A stretch of 64,000 nt of DNA from Ovoidimarina sp038744785 (GTDB lineage Bacteria; Pseudomonadota; Alphaproteobacteria; Rhodobacterales; Rhodobacteraceae). A program made the position numbers and the translations under genes. The notes beneath the pieces were generated by a model. It ran no database searches. It was given only the letters and a program-made list of their open reading frames with translations, and was not told the DNA's origin. The DNA lies in NCBI GenBank assembly GCA_038744785.1, contig JBCDLX010000013.1, positions 1-64,000 on the forward strand, in the 5' to 3' direction. Positions 7,797-16,198 of this stretch are shown here, piece by piece. The stretch's first letter is position 1. Every line of letters starts with the position of its first letter.

Positions 7797-9107
7797 ATGA
7801 AGGACCTGACCCCGCTGAAATCCGACCTCGAACCAATCGAAATCGCGTCGCGCGACGAGATTGCGGCCCTGCAGCTCGACCGGCTGAGATGGTCACTACG
7901 TCATGCTTATGAAAACGTGGCAATGTATCGCGAACGGTTCGACGCAGCAGGGCTGCATCCCAACGATCTGGGGTCGCTCTCGGATATCTCAAAGTTTCCG
8001 TTTACCTACAAAGACGATCTTCGTGCAAACTACCCTTTCGGCCTTTTTGCGGTTCCGCGCGAGAAACTCGTACGGCTTCACGCCTCCTCCGGGACCACAG
8101 GGAAACCGACGGTGGTGGGCTACACTGCAGCGGATATCGAGATATGGGCAGGTCTGGTTGCACGCAGTTTGAGGGCCTCCGGTGTCCAGCCCGGTGACAT
8201 CGTGCACAATGCCTATGGGTACGGGCTTTTTACAGGCGGGCTTGGCGCACATTATGGGATAGAAAAGCTTGGCTGCACAGCGGTGCCCGTCTCGGGCGGA
8301 ATGACAGAGCGTCAAGTCACGCTGATCGAGGACTTCCGACCGGATGCAATCACCGTGACCCCGTCCTACATGCTGAACATTCTGGAACAGTATCAAGAGC
8401 GTGGACTGGACCCACGCGCCTCTTCATTGAGTGTGGGAGTATTCGGAGCAGAGCCGTGGACGAACGCAATGCGCAAAGAGATCGAGCAGGCATTCGATAT
8501 GCATGCGGTCGACATATACGGACTGTCCGAGATTTTGGGTCCTGGCGTCGCCAACGAATGCGTTGAGAGCAAGGATGGGCTGCATATTTGGGAGGATCAT
8601 TTCCTGCCCGAAATCATCGACCCCCGGACTGGGGAGGTTCTGGCCGATGGCGAGATGGGTGAGCTTGTCTTCACCACGCTGACAAAGGAAGGCCTGCCGA
8701 TCATTCGATACCGCACCCGGGATCTGACACGGCTTTTGCCGGGCACATCTCGGTCGATGCGCCGGATGGAAAAGATCACAGGACGGTCCGACGACATGAT
8801 CATCCTGCGGGGTGTGAACGTCTTCCCCACCCAGATCGAAGAACAGCTGATGGCGACTGCGGGCCTTGCCCCATACTTTCAGATCGAATTGCTCAAGTCC
8901 GGGCCCTTGGATGCGATGCGGGTACACGTGGAACCGCTGCCCGACGCGGCACGTGATCCAGCGCGCGACGCGGCCGCGCAAGCGCTGGCCAAGCGCGTGA
9001 AGGACGTCGTCGGGATTACTGCAGAGATTGTTGTGGTTGACCCCGGAGGTGTCGAACGTTCGCAGGGCAAGGCACGTCGCGTCATCGACAACCGGCCGAA
9101 AGGTTAA
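7797..9107 (+). CDS. paaK: phenylacetate--CoA ligase
   Basis: The 436-residue ANL-superfamily adenylate-forming enzyme carries the P-loop-like ASSGTTGKPTVVGYT (about 97-111), the YGLSE motif (about 240), RYRTRDLTRL and the C-terminal hinge RSDDMIILRGVNVFPTQIEE. It activates phenylacetate to phenylacetyl-CoA, the entry step of the pathway and the source of the inducer. Size and domain order match typical PaaK. ATG at 7797 begins one base after the paaI stop codon. Confidence 0.95.
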   Translation: MKDLTPLKSDLEPIEIASRDEIAALQLDRLRWSLRHAYENVAMYRERFDAAGLHPNDLGSLSDISKFPFTYKDDLRANYPFGLFAVPREKLVRLHASSGTTGKPTVVGYTAADIEIWAGLVARSLRASGVQPGDIVHNAYGYGLFTGGLGAHYGIEKLGCTAVPVSGGMTERQVTLIEDFRPDAITVTPSYMLNILEQYQERGLDPRASSLSVGVFGAEPWTNAMRKEIEQAFDMHAVDIYGLSEILGPGVANECVESKDGLHIWEDHFLPEIIDPRTGEVLADGEMGELVFTTLTKEGLPIIRYRTRDLTRLLPGTSRSMRRMEKITGRSDDMIILRGVNVFPTQIEEQLMATAGLAPYFQIELLKSGPLDAMRVHVEPLPDAARDPARDAAAQALAKRVKDVVGITAEIVVVDPGGVERSQGKARRVIDNRPKG

Positions 9108-9111
9108 AGGT

Positions 9112-9711
9112 TTGGCGCGCACAATCGCGAAAGACCATGAGGAGAAGCGGGCGCAGATCCTACGAACCGCCGCCTATGTATTTGCCCGCGAAGGGTTCGA
9201 CCGCGCCTCGATGAACCAAATCGCAGCTGCGTGCGGGATCTCGAAAGCCAATATCTATCACTACTATGCTGGCAAGGAGTTTCTGCTCTTTGACCTTCTG
9301 GACGGGTACTTGCGCGAGTTGCGGGACCGCATCTGCGTTCCCGGCGAAGCGGGACAAGACCCCAAAGCGCGGCTTCGGGCAACGGTCGCAGAAATCCTGC
9401 GCGCCTACCAGGGGGCCGACGACCATCACAAAGTCCAGATCGCGGCGACCTCTGCCCTGTCCGAAGATCAACAAGAGGTCCTGCGGGTCTACCAGCGGGA
9501 CCTGGTGCGCCATATGTCTGCGATCCTTGCAGATATCGCGCCGGGCCTGTCGGCCGACAAGACCCGGCTTCGTTCGGTCACGATGTCTGTCTTTGGGATG
9601 TTGAACTGGTACTACATGTGGAACTCGGGCGCAGGATCGAAAGCGCGCGATGCCTATGCGTCGCTCGTAAGCGATCTGACGCTAGAAGGACTGGCGGGCA
9701 TCACATGCTGA
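9112..9711 (+). CDS. TetR/AcrR-family regulator of the paa cluster (PaaR-like)
   Basis: The 199-residue reading has an N-terminal TetR helix-turn-helix (about 27-50: SMNQIAAACGISKANIYHYYAGKEFLLF) and a TetR_C-like ligand domain. No ATG lies near the expected N-terminus; the likely start is TTG at 9112, five bases after the paaK stop, giving LARTIAKDHEEKR. Being last in paaGIK, it is probably autoregulated through the site at 6514-6532. TetR-type PaaR proteins respond to phenylacetyl-CoA in several bacteria. Its coexistence with PaaX in one cluster is notable. Confidence 0.82.
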   Translation: MARTIAKDHEEKRAQILRTAAYVFAREGFDRASMNQIAAACGISKANIYHYYAGKEFLLFDLLDGYLRELRDRICVPGEAGQDPKARLRATVAEILRAYQGADDHHKVQIAATSALSEDQQEVLRVYQRDLVRHMSAILADIAPGLSADKTRLRSVTMSVFGMLNWYYMWNSGAGSKARDAYASLVSDLTLEGLAGITC

Positions 9712-9861
9712 CGCTTAAGGCCCAGACCACGCAGACCACGAAAAGGCACATTTGGGTGATCTTGAGTCACAATCGGTGAAATCCCGCCATCCAGCGCTTA
9801 CAATTAAAGTGTGCGAAAAGTTCAGTGATCCCGATATAGCGTAGCGCGGGGAAATTCTAAG

Positions 9862-10488
9862 ATGCGCTTTTTGAAGCAACGCCTGTCCAGTCCCATCCTT
9901 GTCTTTGGTTTTGTTGCCATGGTCACGGCACTTGGCGCAACGGCCCAATCCGTCGAAGAAGAAGAGCATCTGGCGATCCCGGACCCCGCAGATTTGTCGA
10001 AGGCCGATGCGCTGCGCATTTATGAAGAACTTTTGCCGGTTCTGACCGAGGGTTACGAACGGGCACGGCTGGACTTCTTCGAAGGCTACGAGACTTGGCA
10101 ACTCTACAATACAGCGCCCTACGTTTCAGCTACCCACGGCCAACGATACGTAAACAATTACGCCAACCGAATCGCGCGCGACTATGGAACGCTTGCACCT
10201 GGTGAAAAGCTGCCTGTTGGATCGGTTCTGGCCAAAGACAGCATAACCGTAATGGAGGACGGGCGTGCCTTTCCGGCTGCCATGTTCCTGATGGAAAAGC
10301 TCGCAGAAGGCACGAGCCCTGAAACAGCCGACTGGCGGTATGTCATGGTGATCCCGGATGGATCGCTTTTTGGCGACACCACCGGCGACCAGCCAGAGCG
10401 GGTTGTATATTGCCATGTCTGCCATGAACAGGTGGCCGACCGGGACTACACATTCTACGTGCCGGAGGATTACCGCGTCACGGAATAA
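9862..10488 (+). CDS. cytochrome P460 family c-type haem protein
   Basis: The 208-residue product has a cleavable-looking signal peptide (about 1-29, ending ALGATAQS) and a single CxxCH haem site (CHVCHEQVADRDYTFYVPEDY) close to the C-terminus, as in cytochrome P460 and cytochrome c'-beta. It should be a periplasmic monohaem protein. Family members oxidise hydroxylamine or bind NO; no role in phenylacetate breakdown is known to me. It has its own ribosome site (GGGGAAAT) and 150 bp upstream, and sits between the two halves of the paa cluster. Confidence 0.8.
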   Translation: MRFLKQRLSSPILVFGFVAMVTALGATAQSVEEEEHLAIPDPADLSKADALRIYEELLPVLTEGYERARLDFFEGYETWQLYNTAPYVSATHGQRYVNNYANRIARDYGTLAPGEKLPVGSVLAKDSITVMEDGRAFPAAMFLMEKLAEGTSPETADWRYVMVIPDGSLFGDTTGDQPERVVYCHVCHEQVADRDYTFYVPEDYRVTE

Positions 10489-10752
10489 CCGCGATCCGCG
10501 GCCAACCTGGTAGTCCAGTCGATTCCTGTGCGCATTGAGATGGCCGGAAGCTACCGGTCAATCTGGATTTTCAGGATCGCCGGGTGCGTGTCGGCCTATC
10601 GGACGAAACACGGAACGTTGCGCCGAACCGACCGCTTCACCGGACCTTGCCGAAGGATCTATCCCTTTGGTCTAATAGCCCGCCAGCCCCGTGCCGCGAA
10701 GATTTCAACCAACGGCCTTGTCCAACTTATCCTGCGTGTCGCTGCGAGCCGT

Positions 10753-11832
10753 TCACTGGTCGTAGTCTACAACCACACGATCCGAGACCGGAAAAGACTG
10801 GCAGGACAGGGCGTAACCCCGCGCCACTTCATAGTCCTCGAGCGCGTGGTTTGCTGCCATCTCGACCTCACCCTCCAGCACTTTGCAACGGCATGTCGAG
10901 CACACACCGGCCTTGCAGGCGAAAGGCGCGTCCACAGCATTCTCTAATGCGGCTTCCAGAAGACTTTGGTCGCGAGACATCGAAAAGCTGCGGCTTGCTC
11001 CGTCAATTGTGACGGTTGTTTCCACCGTATCCCCCTGCCCATCGACGCTTTGCAATGTGGCCTTCCGTTTTAGGCGCCCGGGTTGAGCCGATGCAAATAG
11101 CTCGAATTTGATCTGGCTGTCGTCCAGCCCGTGCGCGCGCAGGCCCTCGGCGATCGTCAGCATCATGGGCTCAGGCCCGCAGATAAAGGCCAGATCGACT
11201 TTGTCCGGATCTACCCAGTGCGCAAACAGCCCGTCCAGTTTCTCTCGGTCTATCCGCCCGGTGAACAGGTCGATATCCTGAGCATCGGTTTCGAGGACAT
11301 GCACAACCGTAAGCCGGCTCATATACCGGTTTTTCAGGTCTTCGAGTTCTTCGCGGAACATAATCGAACTGACGCTGCGGTTGGCGTAGACCAGCGTAAA
11401 ATTAGACAGCGGTTCGCGGGCAAGGACCGTACGAAGAATTGACAAAACCGGCGTTATCCCCGATCCACCTGCAAACCCCAAATAGCTGCGCGCCCGGCCC
11501 GGATCGAGCGGGGCATTAAAGCTGCCCATCGGCGGCATTGCTTGCACCATGTCGCCGGATTTCAACTGATCGTTGGCCCAGTTGGAAAAGGCGCCACCGT
11601 CCACGCGCTTGATCCCGACCTGCAACACGCCGTCATCAAGCCCCGTACAGATGGAGTAAGATCGCCGGATCTCCTCACCCTCGATGAGTTGACGGAAGGT
11701 CAGGTACTGACCTTGCGTGAACGCGAACGCATCTTGATCTTCTGGCAGTAGCGTAACGACCACCGCATCGCGGATCGTTCTTCGGACGTTTGTCACGGTA
11801 AGAGTGTGAAAGTGTCGGGACGGCGCGTTCAT
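10753..11832 (-). CDS. paaE: 1,2-phenylacetyl-CoA epoxidase, reductase subunit
   Basis: The 359-residue protein combines an N-terminal FAD-binding ferredoxin-reductase domain (RRSYSIC about 55), an NAD-binding domain (GGSGITPVLSILR about 115; CGPEP about 225) and a C-terminal plant-type [2Fe-2S] ferredoxin (CKAGVCSTCRCKVLEG plus a later Cys). It feeds NAD(P)H electrons to the PaaA di-iron centre. The ATG at 11832 sits one base after the paaD stop; a longer frame would overlap paaD. It is the last gene of the paaABCDE operon. Confidence 0.95.
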   Translation of the reverse strand: MNAPSRHFHTLTVTNVRRTIRDAVVVTLLPEDQDAFAFTQGQYLTFRQLIEGEEIRRSYSICTGLDDGVLQVGIKRVDGGAFSNWANDQLKSGDMVQAMPPMGSFNAPLDPGRARSYLGFAGGSGITPVLSILRTVLAREPLSNFTLVYANRSVSSIMFREELEDLKNRYMSRLTVVHVLETDAQDIDLFTGRIDREKLDGLFAHWVDPDKVDLAFICGPEPMMLTIAEGLRAHGLDDSQIKFELFASAQPGRLKRKATLQSVDGQGDTVETTVTIDGASRSFSMSRDQSLLEAALENAVDAPFACKAGVCSTCRCKVLEGEVEMAANHALEDYEVARGYALSCQSFPVSDRVVVDYDQ

Positions 11833-11833
11833 C

Positions 11834-12301
11834 TCAGATGCACTTGAAGTAATCGAAAGGTTCCAGACAGACCGTGCAGCGCCAATGCGCCTTGCACGGC
11901 GTCGAGCCAAACTGGCTAACCCTTTCAAGATCCTTTGCGCCGCAATGCGGGCACTTCTCGGGCCCGCCCGCAGGTTGGGGAGGTGCTATGCCGTAGGTCT
12001 CAAGCTTGGCACGACCTTTTTCTGACAGCCAGTCCGTGGTCCAGGCTGGCGAGATCTGACGGCGAATTTCGACATGATTGACATCTTTCGCCCGAAGCGC
12101 AGTCTCAATATCAAGCGCAATCACGGACGTGGCAGGACAACCAGAGTAGGTCGGCGTCACCGTGACGACCAGTGTTTCACCCTCCCAACCCACATCGCGG
12201 ACAATCCCCAGATCGACCACAGAGATCACAGGGATTTCAGGGTCTGGCACGTCATCTAGCCATCCCCACACGTCCGCTGGTGCTGGAAGTGTCGCTACCA
12301 T
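11834..12301 (-). CDS. paaD: 1,2-phenylacetyl-CoA epoxidase assembly protein
   Basis: The 155-residue protein has a MIP18/DUF59 domain at the N-terminus (DPEIPVISVVDLGIVRDV, TPTYSGCPAT) and a C-terminal zinc-ribbon-like set CPHCG...CRCTVC-type cysteines. PaaD is thought to help load iron or Fe-S cofactors of the epoxidase. The internal ATG at 12301 gives a 7-bp overlap with paaC; an ATG at 12331 would add ten residues and overlap more. Confidence 0.92.
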   Translation of the reverse strand: MVATLPAPADVWGWLDDVPDPEIPVISVVDLGIVRDVGWEGETLVVTVTPTYSGCPATSVIALDIETALRAKDVNHVEIRRQISPAWTTDWLSEKGRAKLETYGIAPPQPAGGPEKCPHCGAKDLERVSQFGSTPCKAHWRCTVCLEPFDYFKCI

Positions 12302-13047
12302 GCGGCCCCCGGATAGGCACGTTGCAACCACTGCATCTGTGTAAGCATATGACCCAAGTGTTCGGAATGGCGTGCGCCAGTTTTCCCGCCTTTGTGGGCA
12401 AATCGGCTTTCGGGAAGGACCAGTGTGGCCTCTGCAAGGGCGGTTTCAACACACACGTCGTAAGACGCGCGCAGCGTCGTCGGATCGGGCGCGATACTTT
12501 GGTCAGCCATCGCTGTATCAACGGAATCGACGGCGAAGAATTCGCCCGCATAGGGGTAAAGCAGATCCAACGCGGCCTGCATGCGTCGGCGGCTTTCGGC
12601 TGTACCATCTCCTAGCGCGATAACGGAATCTCGCGAGCGATCAAGGTGGTAGGCTGCCTCTTTCGATGCTTTTTCCGCAATCGCGGCAACGCGCGTATCA
12701 GAGCTTTTCTGCAAGTGTTCAAGCGCAAGCACGTGCCAAGCATCAAACAAAAACTGCCGCATAATCGTCTGGCCGAAGTCGCCGTTGGGCTGCTCGACAA
12801 GTAGGACGTTGCGAAAATCCCAGGCGTCCCGAAACATAGCAAGATCGTCCGCCGATCGGTGGTTACCTTCCACCTCGCCGGCAAGACCAAGCCACATCTG
12901 CGTTTGTCCAATCAGGTCCAGCGCCGTGTTGGCCAACGCGATGTCTTCTTCCAAGACCGGCGCATGACCGCACCATTCCGACACCCGATGCCCAAGAACC
13001 AGGGTGTTGTCCCCCATCCGGCACAGGAATTCGAACAAGGGATCCAC
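12295..13047 (-). CDS. paaC: 1,2-phenylacetyl-CoA epoxidase, structural subunit PaaC
   Basis: The 250-residue ferritin-like protein is the non-catalytic partner that forms a heterodimer with PaaA. Recognisable segments are LGHRVSEWCGHAPVLEEDIALANTALD near the N-terminus and YHLDRSRDSVIALGDGT in the middle. Translation starts at a GTG that shares one base with the paaB stop codon (TAGTG). It lacks the full set of di-iron ligands found in PaaA, as expected for this subunit. Confidence 0.94.
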   Translation of the reverse strand: MDPLFEFLCRMGDNTLVLGHRVSEWCGHAPVLEEDIALANTALDLIGQTQMWLGLAGEVEGNHRSADDLAMFRDAWDFRNVLLVEQPNGDFGQTIMRQFLFDAWHVLALEHLQKSSDTRVAAIAEKASKEAAYHLDRSRDSVIALGDGTAESRRRMQAALDLLYPYAGEFFAVDSVDTAMADQSIAPDPTTLRASYDVCVETALAEATLVLPESRFAHKGGKTGARHSEHLGHMLTQMQWLQRAYPGAAW

Positions 13048-13379
13048 TACATCGCTCCCACATCGTCGGGAATGTCGAAGAAGGTCGGATGGCGATAGAC
13101 CTTGGCCTCCGACGGTTCGTAAAGCGGGCCCTTGTCCGATGGCGACGAGGCTGCGATGTGCCGGGCCTCCACCGCCCAGATCGACACGCCTTCGTTGCGG
13201 CGGGTGTAGACGTCACGCGCGTTCTTAATCGCCATCTCCGCATCTGGCGCATGCAAGCTGCCAACGTGTCGGTGGTTTAGACCGTGCTGACCGCGGATGA
13301 AGATTTCCCACAGCGGCCACTCGCGACGGCTTGTGGGCATTTGTTCTTCGGAGGGCCCTTCTGGTGTGACAGAACTCAT
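13047..13379 (-). CDS. paaB: 1,2-phenylacetyl-CoA epoxidase, subunit PaaB
   Basis: The 110-residue protein contains the family core WPLWEIFIRGQHGLNHRHVG followed by SLHAPDAEMAIKNARDVYTRR. PaaB bridges PaaAC heterodimers and is required for activity. The chosen ATG at 13379 overlaps the stop of the preceding membrane-protein gene (ATGA). A longer frame upstream is an artefact running antisense to real genes. Confidence 0.93.
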   Translation of the reverse strand: MSSVTPEGPSEEQMPTSRREWPLWEIFIRGQHGLNHRHVGSLHAPDAEMAIKNARDVYTRRNEGVSIWAVEARHIAASSPSDKGPLYEPSEAKVYRHPTFFDIPDDVGAM

Positions 13380-13798
13380 ACCGTTTCCCCTTCCCCGTCC
13401 GTTCCACGGATGTCCAGCAGCCAGAGCACCGTAAGAACCGTTGCCAAACCGCCGAAGGTCGCAATGATCAGCCAATAGATCGTGACCCCGCCGCCGTTCA
13501 GAACTTCGGCCAGCGCGGCCGACATGTTGACCAGCGAAAGGCCAATCACCGTGCCCCAGATCGAGATCAGCGCATAAGGCACCATCACGCGATGCCGAGA
13601 GGCCCCGAAAAACAATGCGATGTAGGTAATGAGGGTGAATGAGATGATCTTGTCCTGGTAGGCGTAGAACGGTGTGTCCCAATAGACAAAAAGCACGGGC
13701 CATTTGAGCCCGAAGAAATGCGCGAGCCCCATACAGGCAAAGAACGCAACACAGATCATGAGGAGCTTGCGCAGAAGTGGTGAAGGCGTTGTCATCAT
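13376..13798 (-). CDS. four-helix membrane protein inserted between paaA and paaB
   Basis: The 140-residue protein has about four predicted membrane helices (around 12-30, 48-66, 72-92 and 105-127) and a short charged C-terminus. I do not recognise the family. It begins directly against the paaA stop codon and its own stop overlaps the paaB start (ATGA), so it is fully embedded in the epoxidase operon. The textbook order is paaA-paaB with nothing between. Possible roles such as phenylacetate uptake or membrane tethering are guesses. Confidence 0.8.
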   Translation of the reverse strand: MMTTPSPLLRKLLMICVAFFACMGLAHFFGLKWPVLFVYWDTPFYAYQDKIISFTLITYIALFFGASRHRVMVPYALISIWGTVIGLSLVNMSAALAEVLNGGGVTIYWLIIATFGGLATVLTVLWLLDIRGTDGEGETV

Positions 13799-14776
13799 CT
13801 ACTCCGCGGCGACCTTGCGGGCAGACTTCTTTCGGGCATGCGCCAGCATCCCTTCGCGCACCCATGCGCCATCATCCCAGGCCTTGTTTCGGGCTGCCAG
13901 GCGTTCGGTGTTGCATGGGCCGTTGCCCTTGATCACATCGTAGAACTCGGACCAATCCGGCTCGGAGAAATCGAAATGCCCCCGCGCTTTATTCCACGCC
14001 AACTCCGGATCAGGAACGGATAGACCAAGGTATTCCGCTTGCGGTGCAGTCTGGTCCACGAACTTCTGACGAAGTTCGTCATTGGTGTTCATCTTGATCT
14101 TCCAGGCCATCGATTGCGCGGAGTGCACGCTGTCCTTGTCAGACGGTCCGAACATCATCAGCGACGGGTACCAGAACCGGTTCAGCGCGTCCTGCGCCAT
14201 GCGCCGCTGCGCATCTGTCCCGGTCGCCATTTTCATCATGATGTCGTAGCCCTGCCGCTGGTGAAAGCTCTCCTCCTTGCAGATTCGGATCATTGCCCGG
14301 GCATAAGGTCCGTAAGACGTCCGCTGAAGCGGAACCTGGTTCATGATCGCCGCCCCGTCCACAAGCCAGCCGACCGCGCCCATGTCGGCCCAGTTCAGTG
14401 TGGGGTAGTTGAAGATCGAGGAATATTTCATCCGCCCATCAAGCAGCATTTCGGTCAGCTCATCCCGGCTGACGCCCAAGGTCTCTGCAGCGCAGTAGAG
14501 ATAAAGCCCGTGGCCCGCCTCGTCCTGCACCTTGGCGAGCAAAATCGCTTTGCGTTCCAGCGTCGGTGCGCGGGTGATCCAGTTGCCCTCGGGCAATTGC
14601 CCGACAATCTCCGAATGGGCGTGCTGGCCGATCTGGCGGATCAACGTCTTGCGATATCCTTCGGGCATCCAGTCCTTGGGCTCGATCTTCTCATCCGCGT
14701 CGATACGCGCTTGGAATGCGGCAAGCTTCGCTGGATCGTCCTGCGATGCTTCGGATTTGACCATCTGCGCGTACAT
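13799..14776 (-). CDS. paaA: 1,2-phenylacetyl-CoA epoxidase, catalytic di-iron subunit
   Basis: The 325-residue protein has the carboxylate-bridged di-iron motifs: KVQDEAGHGLYLY (about 81-93) and RICKEESFHQRQGYD (about 164-178), each supplying Glu and His ligands. With PaaB, PaaC and PaaE it epoxidises the ring of phenylacetyl-CoA using O2. The start ATG at 14776 overlaps the thiolase stop by one base (TGATG); upstream in-frame sequence belongs to the thiolase gene. Confidence 0.96.
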   Translation of the reverse strand: MYAQMVKSEASQDDPAKLAAFQARIDADEKIEPKDWMPEGYRKTLIRQIGQHAHSEIVGQLPEGNWITRAPTLERKAILLAKVQDEAGHGLYLYCAAETLGVSRDELTEMLLDGRMKYSSIFNYPTLNWADMGAVGWLVDGAAIMNQVPLQRTSYGPYARAMIRICKEESFHQRQGYDIMMKMATGTDAQRRMAQDALNRFWYPSLMMFGPSDKDSVHSAQSMAWKIKMNTNDELRQKFVDQTAPQAEYLGLSVPDPELAWNKARGHFDFSEPDWSEFYDVIKGNGPCNTERLAARNKAWDDGAWVREGMLAHARKKSARKVAAE

Positions 14777-15981
14777 CAGTTCACCCTTTCCATGATGAGG
14801 GCCACGCCCTGCCCGACCCCGACACACATCGTGCAAAGCGCATAGCGGCCGCCCTCGCGTCGAAGCCGACGGGCCGCTGTTGCGGCGAGCCGTGCGCCGG
14901 TCATACCCAGCGGATGGCCAATAGCGATCGCGCCGCCGTTCCGGTTGACGTGTTCGGCGTCGTCCGGAAGCCCCAAATCCCGCAAAACGGCCAAGGCTTG
15001 GCTCGCGAATGCTTCGTTCAACTCTATCACATCCATGTCCGCAAGCGTTAGCCCGGTCCGGGCAAGCACCTTGCGCACTGCGGGGACCGGCCCGATCCCC
15101 ATGATCCGGGGTGCAACGCCGGCAGCTTGCATGGAAACGACCCGGGCCATTGGCGTCAGCCCATGTGTCGCAGCACCCGTTTCGGACGCCAACAGAAGCG
15201 CTGCGGCGCCGTCATTAACGCCCGAAGCATTCCCAGCCGTCACGGTCCCGTTCGCGCCGTTCACACCTTTCAGCCCGCTCAGTTTTTCTGCCGACGTACC
15301 AGGTCGCGGATGTTCGTCGGTCGTGAACAGGATTGGATCACCCCGGCGCTGAGGAACAGAAACGGGTACGATTTCGTCGGCAAATACCCCGGCCTTCTCA
15401 GCGGCCGCCCAGCGGTCCTGGCTGCGCGCCGCAAACGCATCCTGATCGGCGCGCGAAATCTGCCAATCCTCGGCGATATGGTCGCCCGTCTGGGGCATAG
15501 TGTCGGTTCCCCAGTTGGCCTCGATTCGGGGATTAGGAAACCGCCATCCGATCGTGGTGTCGTACATCTCTGCCTTGCGCGCGAACGGGGCATCGGCCTT
15601 GCCCAGCACAAACGGCGCCCGGCTCATGCTTTCCGAACCGCCAGCGACGACCAGATCGTAATCGCCCGCCTTAATACCGCGCGCGGCCTGCCCGACCGCG
15701 TCAAGCGACGAGGCGCACAGCCGGTTTAGCGTAGTTCCGGGCACCTCGACCGGCAGTCCGGCCAAAAGGGCCGCCATCCGACCCACATTGCGATTGTCTT
15801 CGCCTGCCTGATTAGCTGCGCCGAGGATCACGTCATCGACCTGGTTCCACTTCACGCTTTGGTTTCGGTCGATCAATGCCGTCAAAGGAAGGGCAGCCAA
15901 TACGTCAGCTCGGATGCCGGACAAAGCACCACCGTACCGGCCAATCGGCGTTCGCACAGCATCGCAGACAAACGCATCCAT
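14776..15981 (-). CDS. paaJ: 3-oxoadipyl-CoA thiolase / beta-ketoadipyl-CoA thiolase
   Basis: The 401-residue thiolase has the nucleophilic Cys (LNRLCASSLDAVGQAARG, about 90), the NGGAIAIGHPLGMTGAR His motif (about 350) and the CTMCVGVGQGVALI Cys motif near the C-terminus. The enzyme cleaves 3-oxoadipyl-CoA to succinyl-CoA and acetyl-CoA. That is the last step of both the phenylacetate and beta-ketoadipate (pca) routes, which are both in this window. The ATG at 15981 follows GGGGAGGAAAGG. It is first in the paaA-E operon; operator-like site 2 lies 26-44 bp upstream of the ATG. PcaF would be an equally fair name. Confidence 0.9.
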   Translation of the reverse strand: MDAFVCDAVRTPIGRYGGALSGIRADVLAALPLTALIDRNQSVKWNQVDDVILGAANQAGEDNRNVGRMAALLAGLPVEVPGTTLNRLCASSLDAVGQAARGIKAGDYDLVVAGGSESMSRAPFVLGKADAPFARKAEMYDTTIGWRFPNPRIEANWGTDTMPQTGDHIAEDWQISRADQDAFAARSQDRWAAAEKAGVFADEIVPVSVPQRRGDPILFTTDEHPRPGTSAEKLSGLKGVNGANGTVTAGNASGVNDGAAALLLASETGAATHGLTPMARVVSMQAAGVAPRIMGIGPVPAVRKVLARTGLTLADMDVIELNEAFASQALAVLRDLGLPDDAEHVNRNGGAIAIGHPLGMTGARLAATAARRLRREGGRYALCTMCVGVGQGVALIMERVN

Positions 15982-16006
15982 CGCGCGCCTTTCCTCCCCA
16001 ATATCC

Positions 16007-16025
16007 TGACCGCTTGGTTGGTTTA
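16007..16025. promoter_or_regulatory. operator-like site upstream of the paaJ-paaA operon (site 2)
   Basis: TGACCGCTTGGTTGGTTTA matches the paaZ/paaG site at 6514 in 14 of 19 positions, with the consensus TGACCnnnnGGTnGGTTTA. It lies just upstream of the thiolase ribosome site, as expected for repression. The dyad is weaker than in site 1. The orientation relative to the gene it controls is the same as that of site 1 towards paaZ, which supports a shared regulator. Confidence 0.6.
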
Positions 16026-16055
16026 TCGTATTCAAAGATCTCAAACAAGCATAAT

Positions 16056-16091
16056 GTTACAGAATTTATGAATATTACTGAAATCTGTAAC
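16056..16091. promoter_or_regulatory. AT-rich divergent promoter region with a GTTACAG/CTGTAAC inverted repeat
   Basis: Two perfect 7-bp arms, GTTACAG at 16056-16062 and CTGTAAC at 16085-16091, enclose a 22-bp AT-rich spacer. The region lies between the paaJ-paaA operon and the MCE transporter operon and probably holds promoters for one or both. A regulator binding site is possible; no binder is identified. Confidence 0.4.
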
Positions 16092-16198
16092 CTGATTGTG
16101 GAGGTCGAGACGCACTAGGCGTGAAAATCTGCCGCAACACGCTTTATGAACCGCGCAAGTGTTGCGATTTCTTGTGATCCGAGGGACGCTGTTCCGGC

